In this document: positions 8,568-17,853 of the stretch, piece after piece
Layout of the letters: each line of letters begins with the position of its first letter
How positions within the stretch are numbered: position 1 is the first letter of the stretch
DNA from: an uncultured Methylococcaceae bacterium
Lineage (GTDB): Bacteria; Pseudomonadota; Gammaproteobacteria; Methylococcales; Methylomonadaceae
DNA length: 33,784 nt
Direction of reading: 5' to 3'
Assembly (NCBI GenBank): GCA_903945605.1
Contig: CAJAWH010000109.1
Location: 1 to 33,784, forward strand
Notes under the pieces: model-generated
The model's database searches: none
The model's input: the letters and a program-made list of their open reading frames with translations, nothing else
Told to the model about the DNA's origin: nothing
Made by a program: the position numbers and the translations under genes

Positions 8568-8768
8568 ATTTTTTGTCCAGTAACAAACGGTTATTGTATT
8601 ATTTCAATATAAATATATCCCATTGAATTAATTTGGTAATTTTTATCGATTACACCTATCTTACTTTGAAAACATACAACTTTGGGTAGTGTTGAAAAAG
8701 AATGTGGTCATGTAAACAAGAAGCAACATTTTCAGGACGCGGCTAGCTGAATAGCCCCCTGCCCTCCA

Positions 8769-9110
8769 TCAAATCTTTTTGACAAACTCAGATTTCAGCT
8801 TCATGGCGCCAATACCGTCAATTTTGCAATCAATATCATGATCGCCATCCACTAGGCGGATATTTTTGACTTTGGTGCCGACCTTAACCACCAAGGAAGA
8901 GCCTTTGACTTTAAGGTCTTTAATCACCGTTACGCTGTCGCCGTCTTGCAGCACATTGCCATTGGCATCTTTAATGACACGGTTATCGTCATTATCATCA
9001 GCAGCCCCTTCTTTAGGCCACTCGTGGGCGCATTCGGGGCAAACAAACTGGCTGCCGTCATCGTAGGTGAATTCTGATTGGCAAGCCGGACAAGGGGGAA
9101 GCGTGGTCAT
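8769..9110 (-). CDS. yjdM: YjdM/PhnA zinc-ribbon protein
   Basis: A 113-residue protein matching E. coli YjdM (formerly PhnA) throughout. Four cysteines in CPAC and CPEC at residues 7-10 and 24-27 make the zinc ribbon. The family core follows: [35 protein letters not shown] and the C-terminal [16 protein letters not shown]. It was once linked to phosphonate use, but its true role is not settled. AAAGG lies about 9 bases before the ATG. A very strong stem-loop lies 26 bases upstream. The gene is divergent from lpxB. The 200 bases between it and the helicase (8568-8768) are AT-rich, with only a weak GGCTA...TAGCC hairpin near the yjdM stop. Confidence 0.93.
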   Translation of the reverse strand: MTTLPPCPACQSEFTYDDGSQFVCPECAHEWPKEGAADDNDDNRVIKDANGNVLQDGDSVTVIKDLKVKGSSLVVKVGTKVKNIRLVDGDHDIDCKIDGIGAMKLKSEFVKKI

Positions 9111-9135
9111 TGGGTTATACCTTTAGTTATAGATT

Positions 9136-9170
9136 GCCACCCTGCCGGTCACAAAAAACGGCAGGGTGGC
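9136..9170. promoter_or_regulatory. Perfect 12-bp stem-loop between yjdM and lpxB
   Basis: GCCACCCTGCCG (9136-9147) and CGGCAGGGTGGC (9159-9170) are exact reverse complements around an 11-base loop with six A (six T on the minus strand). No T run follows on either side, so it is not a textbook terminator. It would lie in the yjdM leader if that transcript starts upstream of it. It may control yjdM translation or insulate the two divergent genes. Confidence 0.6.
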
Positions 9171-9313
9171 AGGGAATGGGTGTGTTGCAGTGAACGGGCA
9201 TAATGCCAGATCAGGGGGTTTACTGTCTACAGATGCAGCCGCTGGCTTGGCCGCTATGGGCGGATTATTTTTACCTCAGCCAATATCAAAATGGTACTGC
9301 CAGCTTAAGCGGT

Positions 9314-9319
9314 TATAAT
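9314..9319 (+). promoter_or_regulatory. Candidate -10 box for lpxB
   Basis: A perfect TATAAT lies 36 bases before the lpxB start. No good -35 hexamer is visible at 16-18 bases upstream. A start near 9326 would leave a leader of about 29 bases containing GAGG, which supports the TTG start of lpxB. Confidence 0.35.
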
Positions 9320-9354
9320 GGCTCAACTAGGCCATTGCCCATTTCGAGGTTTTT

Positions 9355-10506
9355 TTGTCAGCTCAATCCCCAACCATACTATTCAGCGCGGGCGAGTCAT
9401 CCGGTGACCAGCACGCCGCCAATTTGTTTTTGGAACTCAAAAAACACCAGCCTGATATCCAAGGCATCGGCATGGGCAGCGTGCAAATGGCAGCGGCAGG
9501 GATAAAGCTGGATTATGATTCGGCTAATATTGGCGTGATTGGTGTGGTGGAGGTATTGCGCCATTACGGTGAAATCCGCCGCGCCTTAAAACTGATGCAG
9601 CATGTCGTGGCAAAGCAAAAGCCTGATTTGCTGGTCTGCGTTGATTATAAAGAATTTAACTTTAAACTGGCACGGTTTGCCAAGCAATGCGGTGTCAAGG
9701 TGCTGTTTTACGTTAGCCCGCAAGTTTGGGCGTGGCGGGCGGGGCGGGTGAAAAAATACGGCCAGGTGATCGACATGATGGCGGTTATTTTTCCGTTTGA
9801 AACGGCCTATTACGAGGCGGAAAACGTGCCGGTGCGTTATGTGGGGCATCCGTCGGTTGATAAAGTCCATCCCCAGTTGACAACAGCCGAAGCTATGGCA
9901 CAGTTTGGCCTAAGTGCTGAACATCCCGTGGTGGGGCTATTGCCCGGTAGCCGTGCCAACGAAATTAAGCGTATGTTGCCGACCATGCTGGCGGCGGCGG
10001 TACTGTTGCATCAGCAAAACCCCGACATCCAGTTTATCTTGCCGCAAGCCCCTAGCATTCAAGATGCACTGCTGACCCCTTATCTAAATAACGCGCCGGT
10101 CAACATCACCGTGGTCAAAAATCAGGTTTATGATGCCATACCTTGCTGCTCGGCAATCATGACCACCTCGGGCACCGCCACCTTGGAAATTGCTTTGCTC
10201 ACCGTGCCAATGGTGATTGCTTACAAGCTGTCGCCCCTGACCTATTGGCTGGGCAAGCGTTTGGTCAAAATCGCTTTTATAGGTTTGCCCAATATCATCT
10301 TGGGCAAGGCCATTGTTAAGGAGCTGATACAGCATGAAGCGACACCTGCCCATTTGGCGGAGGAAATCAACCGTATCCTGACCGATCACGCTTATGCCGC
10401 CACGCTGCGTGACAACCTGCAACAGGTTAAGCTAAAGCTGGGACAAGGTGGCGGCTCCAACAATATGGCACAATTGGTCTTGCAGATGTTGAGGGGGGAG
10501 GCGTAA
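9355..10506 (+). CDS. lpxB: Lipid-A-disaccharide synthase LpxB
   Basis: A 383-residue GT-B glycosyltransferase of family GT19. It joins UDP-2,3-diacylglucosamine and lipid X to give the lipid A disaccharide at the inner membrane. Family blocks are in order: SAGESSGDQHAANL (11-24), SPQVWAWRAGRVKKY (121-135), GHPSVD (164-169), LLPGSRANEIKR (196-207) and TSGTATLEIALL near 265. The likely start is TTG at 9355, since the conserved N-terminal strand begins right after it and GAGG lies about 8 bases upstream. The next methionine (residue 40) is inside the fold. The gene is outside the usual lpxD-fabZ-lpxA-lpxB cluster. Confidence 0.96.
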   Translation: MSAQSPTILFSAGESSGDQHAANLFLELKKHQPDIQGIGMGSVQMAAAGIKLDYDSANIGVIGVVEVLRHYGEIRRALKLMQHVVAKQKPDLLVCVDYKEFNFKLARFAKQCGVKVLFYVSPQVWAWRAGRVKKYGQVIDMMAVIFPFETAYYEAENVPVRYVGHPSVDKVHPQLTTAEAMAQFGLSAEHPVVGLLPGSRANEIKRMLPTMLAAAVLLHQQNPDIQFILPQAPSIQDALLTPYLNNAPVNITVVKNQVYDAIPCCSAIMTTSGTATLEIALLTVPMVIAYKLSPLTYWLGKRLVKIAFIGLPNIILGKAIVKELIQHEATPAHLAEEINRILTDHAYAATLRDNLQQVKLKLGQGGGSNNMAQLVLQMLRGEA

Positions 10507-10682
10507 CTGGCGTCGCCGCGTATTCTGCCATGGCTTTCTGTACTACCCCAAGCCATGTCCGTATGTAATAATAAAGCACTCAGGTTCTGGTGCTGTTTTT
10601 AGTGCTATTTTTGCTTGCCTAGCGTAGCTTGGGCATAAGCACCTATCAGGTTAGTCAACTCAACAGCATAAAAGGCATTGAT

Positions 10683-11726
10683 ATGGATGAGAACAAAAAG
10701 AAGGCGTTAAGCGCCGCTCTAATGCAAATTGACAAGCAGTTTGGCAAAGGCTCGGTCATGCGTATGGGGGATGTGGCGGCTTTTCGGGATATTGACGTGG
10801 TGTCCACAGGGTCTTTAGGTTTGGATATCGCGCTAGGCTGCGGTGGTTTGCCACGCGGGCGGGTGGTGGAAATTTATGGTCCGGAATCTTCCGGTAAAAC
10901 TACGCTGACTTTGCAAGTGATTGCCGAAATGCAAAAACTGGGCGGCACTGCCGCTTTTGTCGATGCCGAACACGCCCTTGACCCCAGCTATGCGGAAAAA
11001 ATTGGCGTCAATTTGGATGATTTATTGGTATCCCAGCCCGACACCGGCGAACAAGCCTTAGAAATTACCGATATGCTGGTGCGTTCTGGTGCAGTGGATA
11101 TTGTCGTGGTCGATTCGGTGGCGGCACTGACCCCTAAAGCCGAGATTGAAGGTGATATGGGGGACTCACACATGGGTCTGCAAGCACGGCTGATGTCGCA
11201 AGCCTTGCGGAAATTGACCGGCAATATCAAACGCTCCAACACCTTGGTTATTTTTATCAACCAAATCCGTATGAAAATCGGCGTGATGTTCGGCAGCCCA
11301 GAAACCACCACTGGCGGTAATGCCCTTAAGTTTTATGCTTCGGTGCGTCTGGATATCCGCCGTATTGGTTCGGTCAAAAAAGGTGATGAAGTCATCGGTA
11401 ATGAAACCCGCGTAAAAGTGGTGAAAAATAAAGTGTCACCGCCGTTTAAAGAAGCTGAGTTTGAAATTTTATACGGTGAAGGCGTGTCGTTTATGGGTGA
11501 ATTGGTTGACTTGGGTGTCAAATACGGTTTTGTGCAAAAATCCGGCTCGTGGTATGCCTACGGGGATGAAAAAATAGGCCAAGGCAAAGACAACGCCAGA
11601 CAATTTTTAAAAGAACACCCCGACAAAGCCAAAGACTTGGAAGCCAAAATTAGGGCGGAAGCTTTTGACAAGCTCAAGCCACCGGTATTGGCAACAACCG
11701 CTGAAGAAGTGGACGAAGACCTCTAG
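10683..11726 (+). CDS. recA: Recombinase RecA
   Basis: A 347-residue RecA, the strand-exchange ATPase of homologous recombination and co-protease for LexA. Walker A GPESSGKT is at 66-73. The core [19 protein letters not shown] and the [19 protein letters not shown] block are intact. The acidic tail ends EEVDEDL. The ATG at 10683 is chosen over an upstream in-frame TTG at 10629 because [13 protein letters not shown] is the family start and AAAGG lies about 8 bases before it. I saw no CTGT-N8-ACAG LexA box in the 175 bases upstream. recX follows directly. Confidence 0.98.
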   Translation: MDENKKKALSAALMQIDKQFGKGSVMRMGDVAAFRDIDVVSTGSLGLDIALGCGGLPRGRVVEIYGPESSGKTTLTLQVIAEMQKLGGTAAFVDAEHALDPSYAEKIGVNLDDLLVSQPDTGEQALEITDMLVRSGAVDIVVVDSVAALTPKAEIEGDMGDSHMGLQARLMSQALRKLTGNIKRSNTLVIFINQIRMKIGVMFGSPETTTGGNALKFYASVRLDIRRIGSVKKGDEVIGNETRVKVVKNKVSPPFKEAEFEILYGEGVSFMGELVDLGVKYGFVQKSGSWYAYGDEKIGQGKDNARQFLKEHPDKAKDLEAKIRAEAFDKLKPPVLATTAEEVDEDL

Positions 11727-11740
11727 GCGGCTGATTGTTG

Positions 11741-12226
11741 GTGACAGCAGAAGGTGGCGCGGGGATAAAAGCCATTGCCCTGCGCTACTTGGCAATCAGG
11801 GAACACAGCCAACAAGAATTATTGGCTAAAATCCAAGCAAAAGGCTTTACCCGACAAGCCATAGAACCAGTGCTGGCGGAGCTGTGCGGTCAAGGCTGGC
11901 AAAGTGATGCCCGCTACGCCGAAAGCTATGCCCGACACCGTATCCGTAAAGGCTTTGGGCCACTGGCCATCCGCTATGAGTTACGCCAAAACGGCGTGCT
12001 TGACGTTGATCTGGACAGCATTATGGCGGATATTGCCGATAGTTGGCTAGCACACATGGCGCAAGTTTATGCCAAAAAATACCGGGCAATGCCAAGCGGC
12101 GCTGCCGGGACATTAAGCAAAACAGAATGGGCAAAGCGCAGCCGGTTTTTGTTGCAACGCGGCTTTCCCGCCGACCTGTTGCCCGCTTTGTTAAACCATT
12201 TAAACATTACCTTGACCTCGATTTAG
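11741..12226 (+). CDS. recX: RecA regulator RecX
   Basis: About 161 residues. RecX binds RecA filaments and limits their growth and ATPase. The family pattern is present: [54 protein letters not shown] and a C-terminal [16 protein letters not shown]. The start lies among TTG 11735, TTG 11738 and GTG 11741. AGGCGG at 11725-11730 is best spaced for GTG 11741. The gene begins 14 bases after recA and ends 14 bases before alaS, so the three are probably co-transcribed. Confidence 0.93.
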   Translation: MTAEGGAGIKAIALRYLAIREHSQQELLAKIQAKGFTRQAIEPVLAELCGQGWQSDARYAESYARHRIRKGFGPLAIRYELRQNGVLDVDLDSIMADIADSWLAHMAQVYAKKYRAMPSGAAGTLSKTEWAKRSRFLLQRGFPADLLPALLNHLNITLTSI

Positions 12227-12240
12227 CCCTACACATTATC

Positions 12241-14853
12241 ATGAAGACAATGACCAGCGCCCAGCTACGCGCCGCCTTTCTCGAATTTTTCCGTCAACGG
12301 GGACATGCCATACAGCCCTCCAGTTCCTTGGTGCCCGGCAATGACCCTACCCTACTGTTCACCAATGCCGGTATGGTGCAGTTTAAAGATGTGTTTTTAG
12401 GCAGGGAGCATAAGCCTTTCAGCACTGCCGCCACCAGCCAACGTTGTGTCAGGGCGGGCGGCAAACATAACGATTTGGAAAATGTCGGCTATACCGCCCG
12501 CCACCATACTTTTTTTGAAATGCTTGGCAATTTCAGTTTTGGCGATTATTTCAAAAAAGAAGCTATCCATTATGCGTGGGAATTTCTGACCCAAGAAATG
12601 CAAATACCCGCTGAAAAATTATGGGTGACCGTTTACGCCGAAGACCAGGAAGCCGAAGCTATCTGGCTGAATGATATCGGCGTGGATGCCAACCGCTTTT
12701 CGCGCATTGCCACCAAGGACAATTTCTGGTCTATGGGTGATGTCGGCCCCTGCGGCCCTTGCACCGAAATTTTCTACGACCACGGTGAACATATCTTTGG
12801 TGGCCCGCCGGGTTCACCCGATGAAGACGGCGACCGCTATATAGAAATCTGGAATCTGGTGTTCATGCAGTACGAACGTGCGGCAGATGGCACGATGACC
12901 CCGCTGCCAAAGCCTTCGGTGGACACCGGTATGGGCTTGGAGCGTATCGCCGCAATTTTGCAGGGCGTGCATAGCAACTATGAAATCGACCTGTTCCAAA
13001 GCCTGCTGACCGCCGCCGCGCAATTGGCAAAAACGGATGATTTGCATAACAGCTCGTTGCGCGTCATTGCCGACCATATCCGTTCTTGCGCGTTTTTGGT
13101 CACCGATGGTGTCATGCCATCCAACGAAGGCCGTGGTTATGTGCTGCGGCGCATCATCCGCCGCGCCTTGCGTCATGGTCACCGTTTGGGCATCAACGAA
13201 TTGTTTTTCTATAAACTGGTCGCACCGCTGGTTGCCGTCATGGGCGAGGCCTATCCCGAATTGGCTGCCGCCCAAGCCCAAGTGGAACGGGTGTTGAAAA
13301 AAGAAGAAGAACGCTTTGCCGAAACTTTAGGCCAAGGCATGAAAATCTTGGAGGCGTGTGTTGCCAAACTGACCGACACCGTCATCCCTGGCGATATTGT
13401 GTTCCAGCTGTACGACACTTATGGCTTTCCGGTCGATTTGACCGCCGACTTCGCCCGCGAACATCAGTTATCGGTTGATTACCCAGGCTTTGAAACCTGT
13501 ATGGCGGCACAACGCAACCGCGCCCGCTCTGCCAGCAGCTTTGCCGCCGACTACGACCAAGACATCAAACTGGACAGCGCCACCGAATTTACCGGCTACC
13601 AACAATTGGATGATGAAGTGCGCGTGCTTGCCTTGTACCAACAAGGCCAGCCAGTGGACAGCCTGTCCGAAGGTGCGGAAGGTGTAGTAGTGTTAGATAA
13701 AACCCCATTTTATGCCGAATCCGGCGGACAAGTCGGCGATTGCGGACAACTGACCGCCAACGGTGCGGTTTTTAGCGTACACGACACGCAAAAACAAGGC
13801 GGCACTTTATTCCTGCACAAAGGCAAATTGCTCAGCGGCTCACTGACAGTGGGTACGGTATGTGATGCAAAAGTCAGTGCCGAACAACGCACCGCCACCG
13901 AACAGCACCACTCCGCCACCCATTTGCTCCATGCCGCCTTACGGCAAACTTTGGGCGATCACGTCGCACAAAAAGGGTCGTTGGTGAATCCTGAACGCTT
14001 ACGGTTTGACTTCTCGCACTTCCAACCTGTTACAGCGGAAGAGATTGCCACTTTAGAACTGTTGGTCAACGCACAAATCCGCCTAAACCATGCCGTTGCC
14101 GCCACCATTATGGACAAGGACGAGGCGGTCAAAGCCGGTGCTATGGCCTTGTTTGGTGAAAAATACGGCGATGAAGTGCGCGTATTGACCATGGGCAGTT
14201 TTTCCACCGAACTGTGTGGCGGCACCCATGTTGAACGCACGGGTGACATTGGCTGCTTTAAAATTATCAGCGAAACTGGCGTGGCCTCTGGCGTGCGCCG
14301 TATTGAGGCAGTGGCAGGTGCAGCGGGCATGGATTGGATAGCCGCCCGTGACAAAGCCTTGGTGGATATTGCTGGCCTATTGAAAAGCTCGCCCGATAAA
14401 GCCGTGGAAAAAGTCGAACAATTGCTGGAAAAAAACCGTAGTCTGGAAAAACAATTGGAACGCCTGAACGCCAAACTGGCCAGTTCGGCAGGTGACGAAT
14501 TGGCGGCAAAAGCCATCGAAGTGGCGGGCATTAAGCTATTGGTCGCCAAATTGGAGGGCGTAGACCCCAAAACCTTACGCGACTTGGCGGAACAGTTAAA
14601 AAACAAACTGGGCAGCTGCGCCTTGCTGTTGGCAGTGGTGGAAGGCGACAAAGTCAGCTTAGTGGCGGGCGTGTCCAAAGACAAAATGGGGCAGATTAAA
14701 GCCGGTGATTTGGTTAACTTTGTCGCCCAACAAGTCGGCGGTAAAGGTGGCGGCAAGCCTGATTTGGCACAAGCGGGCGGTAATGATCCGGCGGGCTTGG
14801 CGGATGCGCTTGCGGGGGTTGCTGAGTGGGTTAGCGGGCGGTTGGTGGGGTGA
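12241..14853 (+). CDS. alaS: Alanyl-tRNA synthetase
   Basis: An 870-residue class II synthetase, near the usual 875. It charges tRNA-Ala and clears mischarged Ser and Gly. The N-terminal catalytic part begins [16 protein letters not shown] and includes [16 protein letters not shown] and GPCGPCTEI. The editing domain has [12 protein letters not shown] near 555 and [14 protein letters not shown] near 657, giving the zinc set HxxxH...CxxxH. A coiled coil and the glycine-rich C-Ala domain ([15 protein letters not shown]) complete it. The start is ATG 12241, or ATG 12250 nearby. An in-frame extension back to 12043 overlaps recX and is not family-like. No good ribosome binding site is visible, so it may be coupled to recX. 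Confidence 0.97.
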   Translation: MKTMTSAQLRAAFLEFFRQRGHAIQPSSSLVPGNDPTLLFTNAGMVQFKDVFLGREHKPFSTAATSQRCVRAGGKHNDLENVGYTARHHTFFEMLGNFSFGDYFKKEAIHYAWEFLTQEMQIPAEKLWVTVYAEDQEAEAIWLNDIGVDANRFSRIATKDNFWSMGDVGPCGPCTEIFYDHGEHIFGGPPGSPDEDGDRYIEIWNLVFMQYERAADGTMTPLPKPSVDTGMGLERIAAILQGVHSNYEIDLFQSLLTAAAQLAKTDDLHNSSLRVIADHIRSCAFLVTDGVMPSNEGRGYVLRRIIRRALRHGHRLGINELFFYKLVAPLVAVMGEAYPELAAAQAQVERVLKKEEERFAETLGQGMKILEACVAKLTDTVIPGDIVFQLYDTYGFPVDLTADFAREHQLSVDYPGFETCMAAQRNRARSASSFAADYDQDIKLDSATEFTGYQQLDDEVRVLALYQQGQPVDSLSEGAEGVVVLDKTPFYAESGGQVGDCGQLTANGAVFSVHDTQKQGGTLFLHKGKLLSGSLTVGTVCDAKVSAEQRTATEQHHSATHLLHAALRQTLGDHVAQKGSLVNPERLRFDFSHFQPVTAEEIATLELLVNAQIRLNHAVAATIMDKDEAVKAGAMALFGEKYGDEVRVLTMGSFSTELCGGTHVERTGDIGCFKIISETGVASGVRRIEAVAGAAGMDWIAARDKALVDIAGLLKSSPDKAVEKVEQLLEKNRSLEKQLERLNAKLASSAGDELAAKAIEVAGIKLLVAKLEGVDPKTLRDLAEQLKNKLGSCALLLAVVEGDKVSLVAGVSKDKMGQIKAGDLVNFVAQQVGGKGGGKPDLAQAGGNDPAGLADALAGVAEWVSGRLVG

Positions 14854-15156
14854 TTTTTTGCCCGTGTTTTTGGTTTAGGCTTATTTTATTGTGCAATACG
14901 TTGATGCTATTTTTGTAGGCTACAGGCTAACTCTTAACAGTGGTGGATGGAAAATTAACACATAACGCGGGGAGTCGCTATTTGGGTATCTAAACCAAAT
15001 GATATTTACATTCCCATTTTGTATGCTTTAAACTCTCTGACGGATTCATCGTTTGTTTTCCCAATCTTTTGAACTTTAGGCGGTTCACAGACTGGGATAC
15101 TCCCGATGATTCCCGTCATTGTCAAACTTTGTGAGTCCCCCGGCAAAGCCGAGGGT
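14854..15156. other. Intergenic with a GC-rich hairpin
   Basis: About 300 bases between alaS and the EAL-like gene, with no supported reading frame. At 15137-15155, CCCCCGGC and GCCGAGGG form a stem with one G-T pair and a three-base loop, directly after the stop of the minus-strand gene. It could mark that gene's 3' end but lacks a T run. Confidence 0.4.
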
Positions 15157-16011
15157 TTACCCATGATTAATTAAGGCAACACTGCCTTGTGGCACGTCCG
15201 CATAGTGGCTGCCATGTATCACATCAAAGCCGGTGCTGCGTGCCACCACTGCCGCCTGTTGCTGGTCATCTTGTTTTAAAATGCTTTGTGCGCCAATGGC
15301 TGTGACCAAGGTTTTCAATTGTTGCAGCCTATCCAACAGCAAGGGATGACGCAACAAGTCCACATCACCCCCAGCAAAGCAGACATAATTGGGCGACAAT
15401 TGCGCGATAAAATCAAAAAACTCGTTGTTTTGGGCCTCCGCATCAAATTGCAGTGCAATCTGATAGCCTCGGCTACGGTAATTGCTGAGTCCGTTGTTTA
15501 ATTCTTGGTAGTATTTTGCATATTGGTTGTTCAATGAGGTCAATATCACTATGTTTTTGGTCGCCAATCCGCAACGTTCAATAACATCTTCAAAATAAGC
15601 CCCATGGTCTTTCTTGATGCCCAAAATATGGCGCGGGTCCACTTCTAAAAACACACTGCCTTGCAAATGCACAACCGGCAAATAGTTCATCAAATGCACT
15701 GTACGGCACAAGCGGTCAAAATTGATGATGGACTCGCTCACTGCCGCATTTCTGTCCGAACGTAGTAAGTTTTCCACTTCATCGCTATACAAACGCTTGG
15801 TTTCATAGGTGGAGACATTGTTCTGGGCTTTATGCCCCACTATCGTAGCCAGGTTTTCCGCCAATGTCAGGGGGGTGAACAAGCTGCTGATACGGATAGG
15901 GCCAAAAATGCCGCTGACCAAATCGCCATCCAACACAAATGGGCGAAAGGTGGTGCGGTGTTCGCTGGTAAATGAATCATTGAAATGATCGACTAAAGGT
16001 TGTAAATACAT
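15157..16011 (-). CDS. Degenerate EAL-fold protein, probably no phosphodiesterase activity
   Basis: A 284-residue cytoplasmic protein whose pattern follows an EAL domain while the catalytic motifs are gone. FRPFV...GIFGPIR (22-40) sits where QPIV...GxEALLR belongs, so EAL becomes FGP. GYQIALQFDAEAQ (182-194) replaces the GxxxALDDFGTG block. SPNYVCFAGGDV (206-217) replaces the strand with the catalytic lysine. QSILKQDDQQQ (242-252) replaces the AEGVE motif. The end, GFDVIHGSHYADVP, matches the GxxxxQGYxxxxP end of the fold. EAL domains cleave cyclic di-GMP; inactive ones act as binding or docking proteins. Divergent from the CysB-like gene, with 218 bases between. The assignment is by fold pattern, not overall identity. 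Confidence 0.6.
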   Translation of the reverse strand: MYLQPLVDHFNDSFTSEHRTTFRPFVLDGDLVSGIFGPIRISSLFTPLTLAENLATIVGHKAQNNVSTYETKRLYSDEVENLLRSDRNAAVSESIINFDRLCRTVHLMNYLPVVHLQGSVFLEVDPRHILGIKKDHGAYFEDVIERCGLATKNIVILTSLNNQYAKYYQELNNGLSNYRSRGYQIALQFDAEAQNNEFFDFIAQLSPNYVCFAGGDVDLLRHPLLLDRLQQLKTLVTAIGAQSILKQDDQQQAAVVARSTGFDVIHGSHYADVPQGSVALINHG

Positions 16012-16157
16012 AAACAGTTCCTTATCACTATTGGCAATTGGAAAAACGCGTTGCTGTCCAGCCGTTGCCGTTTAGGCTGGCTTGACGATTTGTGATAATT
16101 TAACGGATAGATTATATTTAATAAAACGATTAATTTAGAATTGTTAATCTAATTTTT

Positions 16158-16166
16158 TGATATAAT
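16158..16166 (+). promoter_or_regulatory. Extended -10 promoter for the CysB-like gene
   Basis: TGATATAAT is a perfect extended -10 (TGnTATAAT) 63 bases before the LysR-family start. No -35 is needed with this type. The sequence upstream is very AT-rich and includes AGATTA and TAATCT as distant inverted arms, a plausible autoregulatory site. Confidence 0.5.
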
Positions 16167-16229
16167 AGCCTTTCTGACCTGCCGACACGGCATCGGCCTA
16201 CGATAACCCCTTCTCCTGCCAGCACCGCC

Positions 16230-17129
16230 ATGAACCTAAGCCAACTCGAATTGCTACGCATTATGCAAGAATCGGACTTTAACCTGTCCAAGGCCGCAGA
16301 AAAAATGCATATTGTACAGTCAGCGGTCAGCAGGCAATTGCAGATGTTGGAACGTGAATTGGGTTCGCCACTGTTTGAACGGAGAGGCAAAAAACTACTG
16401 GGCATGACCCCGCTAGGGGCCAGGATTATGGAAGAGGTGGCGGTTATCCATTGTGCCAAAAAAAACATCCAGACCTTGGCATTGGATTTTTTGGATTGCA
16501 ATCAAGGCGTGTTGCATATTGCCACCACCCATACCCAAGCCAAGTATTTTCTGCCCGTGCCGATTCATCGATTTAAGGAAAAATACCCGGGAGTAAAAAT
16601 TTATATGGTGCAAGCATCGCCGGAACAACTGATTGACCAGCTTCATAGCCGCAAAGCGGATATTGCCATTTGTACGGAAAAAGTTGATGAAGATGCCAAC
16701 CTAGTGGTTAAGAATTGCTACGAATGGGGCCATGCCGCCATCATGCCTAAAGGCCATCCTTTATGCGAAGGGGAAATCACCTTGGCGCGTTTAGCCAGCT
16801 ACCCTATCCTGACTTATAACTTGGGTTTCACGGGCCGTTCGAATATTGAGAACGCTTTCAATAATGTCGGCTTATCTATCGATATCACCTTGGCAGCAAC
16901 TGATACCGATGTGATTAAAACCTATGTGCGTTGGGGTATGGGCGTGGGCTTGATTGCCAGTATGGCTTTTGAACCGCTGGCGGAAACCGATTTGGTGATA
17001 AGGGACTTGTCGCACCTGATCAGCCGTTCGGTCACTAAAGTGGCTTATCTGAAGAACCATTATCTGCCGCAATACAGCCAGCATTTTATTGATGGGTTGC
17101 TGCTGGCAGCACAAGAGATGCAGGCTTAG
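16230..17129 (+). CDS. cysB: CysB-like LysR-family transcription regulator
   Basis: A 299-residue protein with an N-terminal winged helix-turn-helix (NLSKAAEKMHIVQSAVSRQLQMLERELGS is the recognition region, residues about 17-45). The effector domain has the CysB/Cbl signatures TTHTQAKYFLP (near 98), LGFTGRSNIENAFN and ATDTDVIKTYVRWGMGVGLIASMA. In enteric CysB the equivalent threonines bind sulfate or N-acetylserine, which tune sulfur assimilation genes. It is shorter than enteric CysB (324) and lacks part of the C-terminus. No cys biosynthesis gene is next to it, so the regulon is not shown by context. It is divergent from the EAL-like gene. Confidence 0.88.
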   Translation: MNLSQLELLRIMQESDFNLSKAAEKMHIVQSAVSRQLQMLERELGSPLFERRGKKLLGMTPLGARIMEEVAVIHCAKKNIQTLALDFLDCNQGVLHIATTHTQAKYFLPVPIHRFKEKYPGVKIYMVQASPEQLIDQLHSRKADIAICTEKVDEDANLVVKNCYEWGHAAIMPKGHPLCEGEITLARLASYPILTYNLGFTGRSNIENAFNNVGLSIDITLAATDTDVIKTYVRWGMGVGLIASMAFEPLAETDLVIRDLSHLISRSVTKVAYLKNHYLPQYSQHFIDGLLLAAQEMQA

Positions 17130-17193
17130 GCAGGTAAAGGGTGGCTTTCATAAGGATTGGCGTAACCATCCAAATAAAAAGTTACCTAACAAT

Positions 17194-17221
17194 TTGCCAA
17201 GCCCGAAAAAACGACTATAAT
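17194..17221 (+). promoter_or_regulatory. Sigma-70 promoter for the 91-aa gene
   Basis: TTGCCA (17194-17199) and TATAAT (17216-17221) are separated by 16 bases. Transcription would start near 17228, about 20 bases before the ATG at 17248. Confidence 0.55.
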
Positions 17222-17247
17222 AAGGTTACTTTTTAATTATCGGCTAC

Positions 17248-17523
17248 ATGATGTCCAAGAAAAAAGAGAAACGAGGCCGGAAGGCTTTGCCGCCGGAAGC
17301 CAAAAAACCGCCTCAACCGACGGTAAAAATTAATGAAGCGCTCTACCCTTTTGTCAAATTGCTTAAGCAGGAATTTAAGGCAAAACGGGTGGATGCCGAA
17401 AAATTGGCAGCCTTATCCGCCCTGTTGATGAATGAAATTAATGGGCCGACAACTAAAAAGCCGACTGATGATTGTGCAGATGATAATACCGAACCAAAGG
17501 GGGAAACCTTAAGCCACCCCTGA
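17248..17523 (+). CDS. Small basic protein of unknown function (91 aa)
   Basis: A 91-residue protein. The first 26 residues are very basic (SKKKEKRGRKALPPEAKKPP). The middle, VKINEALYPFVKLLKQEFKAKRVDAEKLAALSALLMNEIN, is predicted to be two amphipathic helices. The tail is acidic. No known domain was recognised. Such a basic tail with a short helical core could bind nucleic acid, but nothing shows it. Start codons ATG 17248 and ATG 17251 are both possible. A good promoter lies just upstream. It ends 51 bases before the frameshifted small membrane gene, so the two may form one transcript. Confidence 0.55.
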   Translation: MMSKKKEKRGRKALPPEAKKPPQPTVKINEALYPFVKLLKQEFKAKRVDAEKLAALSALLMNEINGPTTKKPTDDCADDNTEPKGETLSHP

Positions 17524-17574
17524 TTGCGTGGTCATCATCTGCATTTTAAAACGTAAAATTGGGAGATGATGGCA

Positions 17575-17830
17575 ATGAAATGGATCAATAAAAAACTGGG
17601 CATGACCGAAGAAGCCCTTTATGGCATATTCGGCCTGATTGTGGTGGCTATTACGTTCTTTACTGTTTTTTGGGGGAACTTTCATCTATAACGCGGTCAG
17701 TGTGCGGCCTCTGCTGACGCGTCAATTAAAACGGGTACTGGATAACAATTCAGTAAAGGGGGAAACGAGCCTTGCCGCGATTAACATGCTGTCCCGGGCA
17801 AAAGGCTCAGCTCTCCCCCCGACACACTGA
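17575..17830 (+). pseudogene. Frameshifted small membrane protein
   Basis: From ATG 17575, behind GGGAG at 17561-17565, the frame reads MKWINKKLGMTEEALYGIFG with the hydrophobic run LIVVAITFFTVF, then stops after 38 codons. A second frame continues the same protein: GGTFIYNAVSVRPLLTRQLKRVLDNNSV and on to a TGA at 17828-17830. Dropping one T from the T6 run at 17666-17671 joins the two into 84 residues with one membrane helix and a basic cytoplasmic tail. The call is either a real frameshift or a homopolymer sequencing error. No family recognised. Confidence 0.55.
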
Positions 17831-17853
17831 CAGATGAGCTGTCACAACAAGCT

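Noticed and set aside
10507-10682. LexA (SOS) box before recA
   Set aside because: CTGT occurs, but never with ACAG at the correct 8-base spacing; no acceptable box found by eye.
10629-10682. N-terminal extension of RecA from TTG 10629
   Set aside because: The extra 18 residues are not RecA-like, while ATG 10683 has AAAGG upstream and the family start sequence.
12043-12240. Long N-terminal extension of AlaRS
   Set aside because: It is the out-of-frame reading of recX; the conserved synthetase begins at 12241 or 12250.
13959-14756. Long minus-strand open frame (265 codons) opposite alaS
   Set aside because: It lies fully inside the conserved alaS C-terminal half and has the Ser/Pro/Ala composition expected of an antisense shadow frame; no ribosome site or domain was seen.
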